Assembly: GCA_964386005.1 (NCBI GenBank)
Contig: CAYLSB010000007.1
Coordinates: 1 to 64,000, forward strand
From: FEN-1350 sp964386005
Lineage (GTDB): Bacteria > Planctomycetota > Phycisphaerae > Sedimentisphaerales > Anaerohalosphaeraceae
Direction: 5' to 3'
DNA length: 64,000 nucleotides
Shown here one piece after another: positions 61,479 through 64,000 of the stretch (position 1 is its first letter; each line of letters opens with the position of its first letter). The notes beneath the pieces are model-generated. The model ran no database searches. It saw only the letters and a program-made list of their open reading frames with translations, and was not told where the DNA came from. The translations under genes and the position numbers were made by a program.

Positions 61479-61694
61479 TCAACTTCGCAATACGATTCGA
61501 CCGCGGGTCAGATCATACGGACTCATTTCCACGGTCACCGTGTCACCGGGGAGGATACGAATAAAATTCATTCGCATCTTTCCGGATACATGGGCCAGAA
61601 TCCGATGGCCGTTCTCGAGTTCGACCCGGAACATCGCATTCGGCAAGGCGTCAACCACTTTCGCCTCCAGTCGTATCGCATCTTTTTTGCTCAT
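61479..61694 (-). CDS. infA: translation initiation factor IF-1
   Basis: A 71-residue OB-fold protein that occupies the ribosomal A site during initiation: EAKVVDALPNAMFRVELENGH, ILAHVSGKMRMNFIRILPGD and VTVEMSPYDLTRGRIVLR. Size and position (map-infA-rpmJ) are standard. Confidence 0.98.
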   Translation of the reverse strand: MSKKDAIRLEAKVVDALPNAMFRVELENGHRILAHVSGKMRMNFIRILPGDTVTVEMSPYDLTRGRIVLRS

Positions 61695-61749
61695 GTCGCA
61701 TTTCCCGATCCCGCTTCGCGTCGGAGATGGGCCTGATCGTTTCGACGGA

Positions 61750-62532
61750 TCAGACGGTCATGACTTCGCATCCGCCGGAAACCACCACAATCGTATGTTC
61801 AAAATGAGCCGAGCATTGCTTATCCCGAGTAACCACCGTCCAACCGTCGGAAAGCGTCCGAACAGCGCTTCGACCCATATTCACCATTGGTTCGACCGCC
61901 AATATCATTCCTTCCTTGAGGAGAATATCGTTGCGAATCAAATCGTCGCTGACAAAATTCGGCACCTTGGGATCCTCGTGCATCTCCGTTCCGATGCCAT
62001 GGCCCACAAAATCCCTGACCACGGAGAATCCGGCGTTTCGAGCGCACAATTCCATCGCCTCGGCAATCCGGCTCCACTTGATACCCGGCTTCATCCGATC
62101 CACGGCAATATCCAACAACTGCCGCGTGACATCGATCAACTTCTGCCGCTGGGGAAGAATCGACCCTACGGGGACGGTAATCGCCGCATCCCCGCAGTAC
62201 CCGTCCAGTCGGACACCAAAATCGATGCTCAGAATATCTCCCGATTTTAGAACGACGTTGTCGGAAGGAATTCCATGAACGACCTGTTCGTTGATCGACG
62301 CGCAAATCGCGCCCGGAAACGGAATTGAAGCGCTCGGATTGCGAACGCCCCGGAAAAGACAATCGGCTCCCGCGTCCGTCGCGATCCGGACCGCGATCCG
62401 ATCCAGGTGTCCGGTACTGATTCCCGGCTCAATCTCATGCTGCAATTGTAAAAGAACATCGGCCACCACCTTGCCGGCCCGGCGCATCAGATCGATTTCA
62501 CGACGGCTCCGGAGGTTGATCGCCATAATCAT
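61750..62532 (-). CDS. map: methionine aminopeptidase, type I
   Basis: Removes the initiator methionine from nascent proteins. 260 residues with the five metal ligands of the pita-bread fold: two Asp in SIDFGVRLDGYCGDAAITV, His in GHGIGTEMHEDP, Glu in LAVEPMVNMG and Glu in CSAHFEHTIVV. No zinc-finger extension. Start is ATG at 62532 or, two codons later, at 62526; neither has a strong leader, and translation is probably coupled to adk, whose stop is 5 bp upstream. Confidence 0.97.
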   Translation of the reverse strand: MIMAINLRSRREIDLMRRAGKVVADVLLQLQHEIEPGISTGHLDRIAVRIATDAGADCLFRGVRNPSASIPFPGAICASINEQVVHGIPSDNVVLKSGDILSIDFGVRLDGYCGDAAITVPVGSILPQRQKLIDVTRQLLDIAVDRMKPGIKWSRIAEAMELCARNAGFSVVRDFVGHGIGTEMHEDPKVPNFVSDDLIRNDILLKEGMILAVEPMVNMGRSAVRTLSDGWTVVTRDKQCSAHFEHTIVVVSGGCEVMTV

Positions 62533-62537
62533 CCAAT

Positions 62538-63185
62538 CTATTTCAAGGGATCCAACTCTTTGAAAACCGATTTGGTCACTTCATCGATGGGCTTATCGGC
62601 ATCGATTCGAAGAATGGGATTTCCCGCTTTCTGATAAAACCCTACGACAACGGCCGTTTGCCGGTGGTAGGTCGTAAGCCGGTTGGCGACGACTTCCGGC
62701 TGATCATCGGGTCGCTGAACCAACGCACCGCATCCTTTGTCACACTGGCCGGCCTTTTTGGGCTGTAAATTTGTAATATGATAGACCGCACCGCACTTCG
62801 GGCAACTCCGCCGTCCCGTCATCCGAGAAGCGATGACTTCGTCAGCCACTTGGAGATCGACGACGGCATCAATTTTCTCTCCGGCCTGGCGTAACGCCTT
62901 GTCCAATCCCTCGGCCTGAACGACCGTTCTGGGAAAACCGTCCAAAACATAACCGGTTTTGGCTTTCGTCATCGCGTTGGCCATCATATGGATAATCAGG
63001 TCATCCGGAACCAACCCGCCCGAATCCATGTAGGATTGCGCCTTTTTGCCCAAGTCCGTTCCGGCAGCCCGTTCCGCGCGAAGGATATCTCCGCTGGAAA
63101 GATGCGTCAGCCCGTATCGCTCGACGATCCGTTTACACTGCGTGCCTTTTCCCGCTCCGGGAGGTCCCAGCAAAATCAACTTCAT
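62538..63185 (-). CDS. adk: adenylate kinase with zinc-type LID
   Basis: Interconverts AMP, ADP and ATP. 215 residues: P-loop GPPGAGKGT, DILRAERAAGTDLG, LDGFPRTVVQAE and a LID domain with Cys pairs (CPKC and CDKGC) that probably bind zinc. The second pair is spaced by three residues, not the usual two. Its ATG overlaps the secY stop by 4 bp, with AAGGAG upstream. Confidence 0.97.
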   Translation of the reverse strand: MKLILLGPPGAGKGTQCKRIVERYGLTHLSSGDILRAERAAGTDLGKKAQSYMDSGGLVPDDLIIHMMANAMTKAKTGYVLDGFPRTVVQAEGLDKALRQAGEKIDAVVDLQVADEVIASRMTGRRSCPKCGAVYHITNLQPKKAGQCDKGCGALVQRPDDQPEVVANRLTTYHRQTAVVVGFYQKAGNPILRIDADKPIDEVTKSVFKELDPLK

Positions 63186-64000
63186 ACGTAAGCTCCTTTG
63201 ATCCGGCCGGACTCGACGAAGCCTTCATAGTTTCGCATGACCAGATTGGCTTCGATCTTCTGCACCAGATCCAGCGAAACGCTTACGACGATAAGCAATC
63301 CCGTACCCCCGAGGAAGTTGGCCACGCGATAATCGACGCCCATCAACTGCGTCACCAAGCTGGGAACCACCGAAATCAACGAGAGAAACGCCGCGCCATA
63401 ATACGTAATGCGAATCATGACGGTTTCAAGATATTCGGCGGTCCGATGGCCGGGACGAAGGCCGGGAATGAAACTTCCGTGATCACGAAGATTCTTGGCC
63501 ATTTCCTTGGGCTGGAATTGTACCGTAGTCCAGAAATAGGCGAACAGATAGATCATCGCGACAAAAACGACATTGTACACATACGAATCCGAACGAAAGG
63601 CGTCGCGAATTGTACTCAGGATATTGGAATCGCCCAGACCGGGAATACGACCGATATATTCGACAATCAGAAGCGGAAACATCATGAAACTGGAGGCGAA
63701 GATGATCGGCATCACGCCGCCGTGATTGATCCGCAACGGAAGATAATGACGCTGACCGCCGTACATACGATGGCCTCTCATCTGTTTGGCCTGTTGAATC
63801 GGAATTCGACGCTGCCCCTGTGTGATCAGGATAGCGCCGGCGATAACGAAAACGAATGCGGCGATGAGGAATAAAATCGTTCCAGGACCGTAAGTACCGG
63901 TCGAGGCGCCAACGCTGAATTCGGTATTCCTCCACACTTCCTGAACCGCCCATGGCATCCGAGAAACGATACCGGCCATAATAATCAAGCTGATGCCGTT
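63182..64000 (-). CDS. secY: protein translocase subunit SecY (C-terminal part, cut by window edge)
   Basis: Central pore subunit of the Sec translocon. Only the last 272 residues are in the window: GISLIIMAGIVSRMP, the cytoplasmic RRIPIQQAKQMRGHRMYGGQRHYLPLRI loop (in two parts), HGGVMPIIFASS, FAYFWTTVQFQPKEMAKNL and the final helix GTGLLIVVSVSLDLVQKIEANL in two parts. The gene continues beyond base 64000. It overlaps adk by 4 bp. Confidence 0.97.
   Translation of the reverse strand, partial: NGISLIIMAGIVSRMPWAVQEVWRNTEFSVGASTGTYGPGTILFLIAAFVFVIAGAILITQGQRRIPIQQAKQMRGHRMYGGQRHYLPLRINHGGVMPIIFASSFMMFPLLIVEYIGRIPGLGDSNILSTIRDAFRSDSYVYNVVFVAMIYLFAYFWTTVQFQPKEMAKNLRDHGSFIPGLRPGHRTAEYLETVMIRITYYGAAFLSLISVVPSLVTQLMGVDYRVANFLGGTGLLIVVSVSLDLVQKIEANLVMRNYEGFVESGRIKGAYV

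Overview
The window looks like a chromosomal segment of an anaerobic or microaerobic Planctomycetota bacterium, most likely class Phycisphaerae. This is inferred from protein families, not from a marker-gene comparison. Supporting signs are a PQQ-type beta-propeller protein, Tat-exported Gfo/Idh/MocA and DegT proteins beside a DUF1080 protein, a ceramidase-like secreted protein, right-handed beta-helix proteins, a B12-dependent ribonucleotide reductase and a Group 1-like [NiFe] hydrogenase. Base composition is moderate, and most starts have clear Shine-Dalgarno sequences of the AGGAG/GGAG type.

1-12157: a NagA-like deacetylase, a two-gene secreted unit (beta-propeller plus NlpC/P60-like lipoprotein), and three secreted or surface genes: a 70-residue peptide made of 14-residue repeats, a PilX-like pilin-type protein and a beta-helix protein. 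Overlapping lipB-lipA, a DUF697-like membrane protein and a 603-residue exported protein of unknown function follow.

12158-32196: housekeeping. nrdJ lies behind two NrdR-like boxes. Next come rplM-rpsI with a strong promoter and terminator, argC, a nitrilase-family amidase, a ZIP transporter, rsmH, an S46 peptidase, a Gfo/Idh-like protein with a damaged nucleotide-binding motif, an all-alpha dUTPase, glyA, a TPR protein, rpsT, rnr and a Xer recombinase.

32286-42749: two overlapping histidine kinase genes (CHASE4-HAMP sensor and receiver-kinase hybrid), an acidic low-complexity protein, small unknown proteins and lipoproteins, a zinc-ribbon protein, a lipoprotein aldose epimerase, and a LemA-M48 peptidase pair.

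42954-48687: a minimal exported [NiFe] hydrogenase operon (small subunit, large subunit, maturation protease). The small subunit carries two unusual insertions, a CxxCH haem-c motif and an EF-hand/dockerin-like loop. A trans-sulfuration enzyme and an HU-family protein follow.

49263-57497: an exported sugar-metabolism-like cluster (ceramidase-like protein lacking the usual Ser, Tat-DegT aminotransferase, Tat-Gfo/Idh oxidoreductase, DUF1080 protein, amidohydrolase fused to a CBM9-like domain). It ends in genomic debris: the C-terminal half of a serine hydrolase beside a decayed ISAs1-family transposase start.

57569-64000: initiator tRNA-fMet with terminator, a HIT protein, then the end of the ribosomal-protein superoperon in the usual order: secY (cut by the window edge)-adk-map-infA-rpmJ-rpsM-rpsK-rpsD-rpoA-rplQ.

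The best candidate for something undescribed is the modified hydrogenase small subunit. The repeat peptide beside the pilin-like gene comes second.
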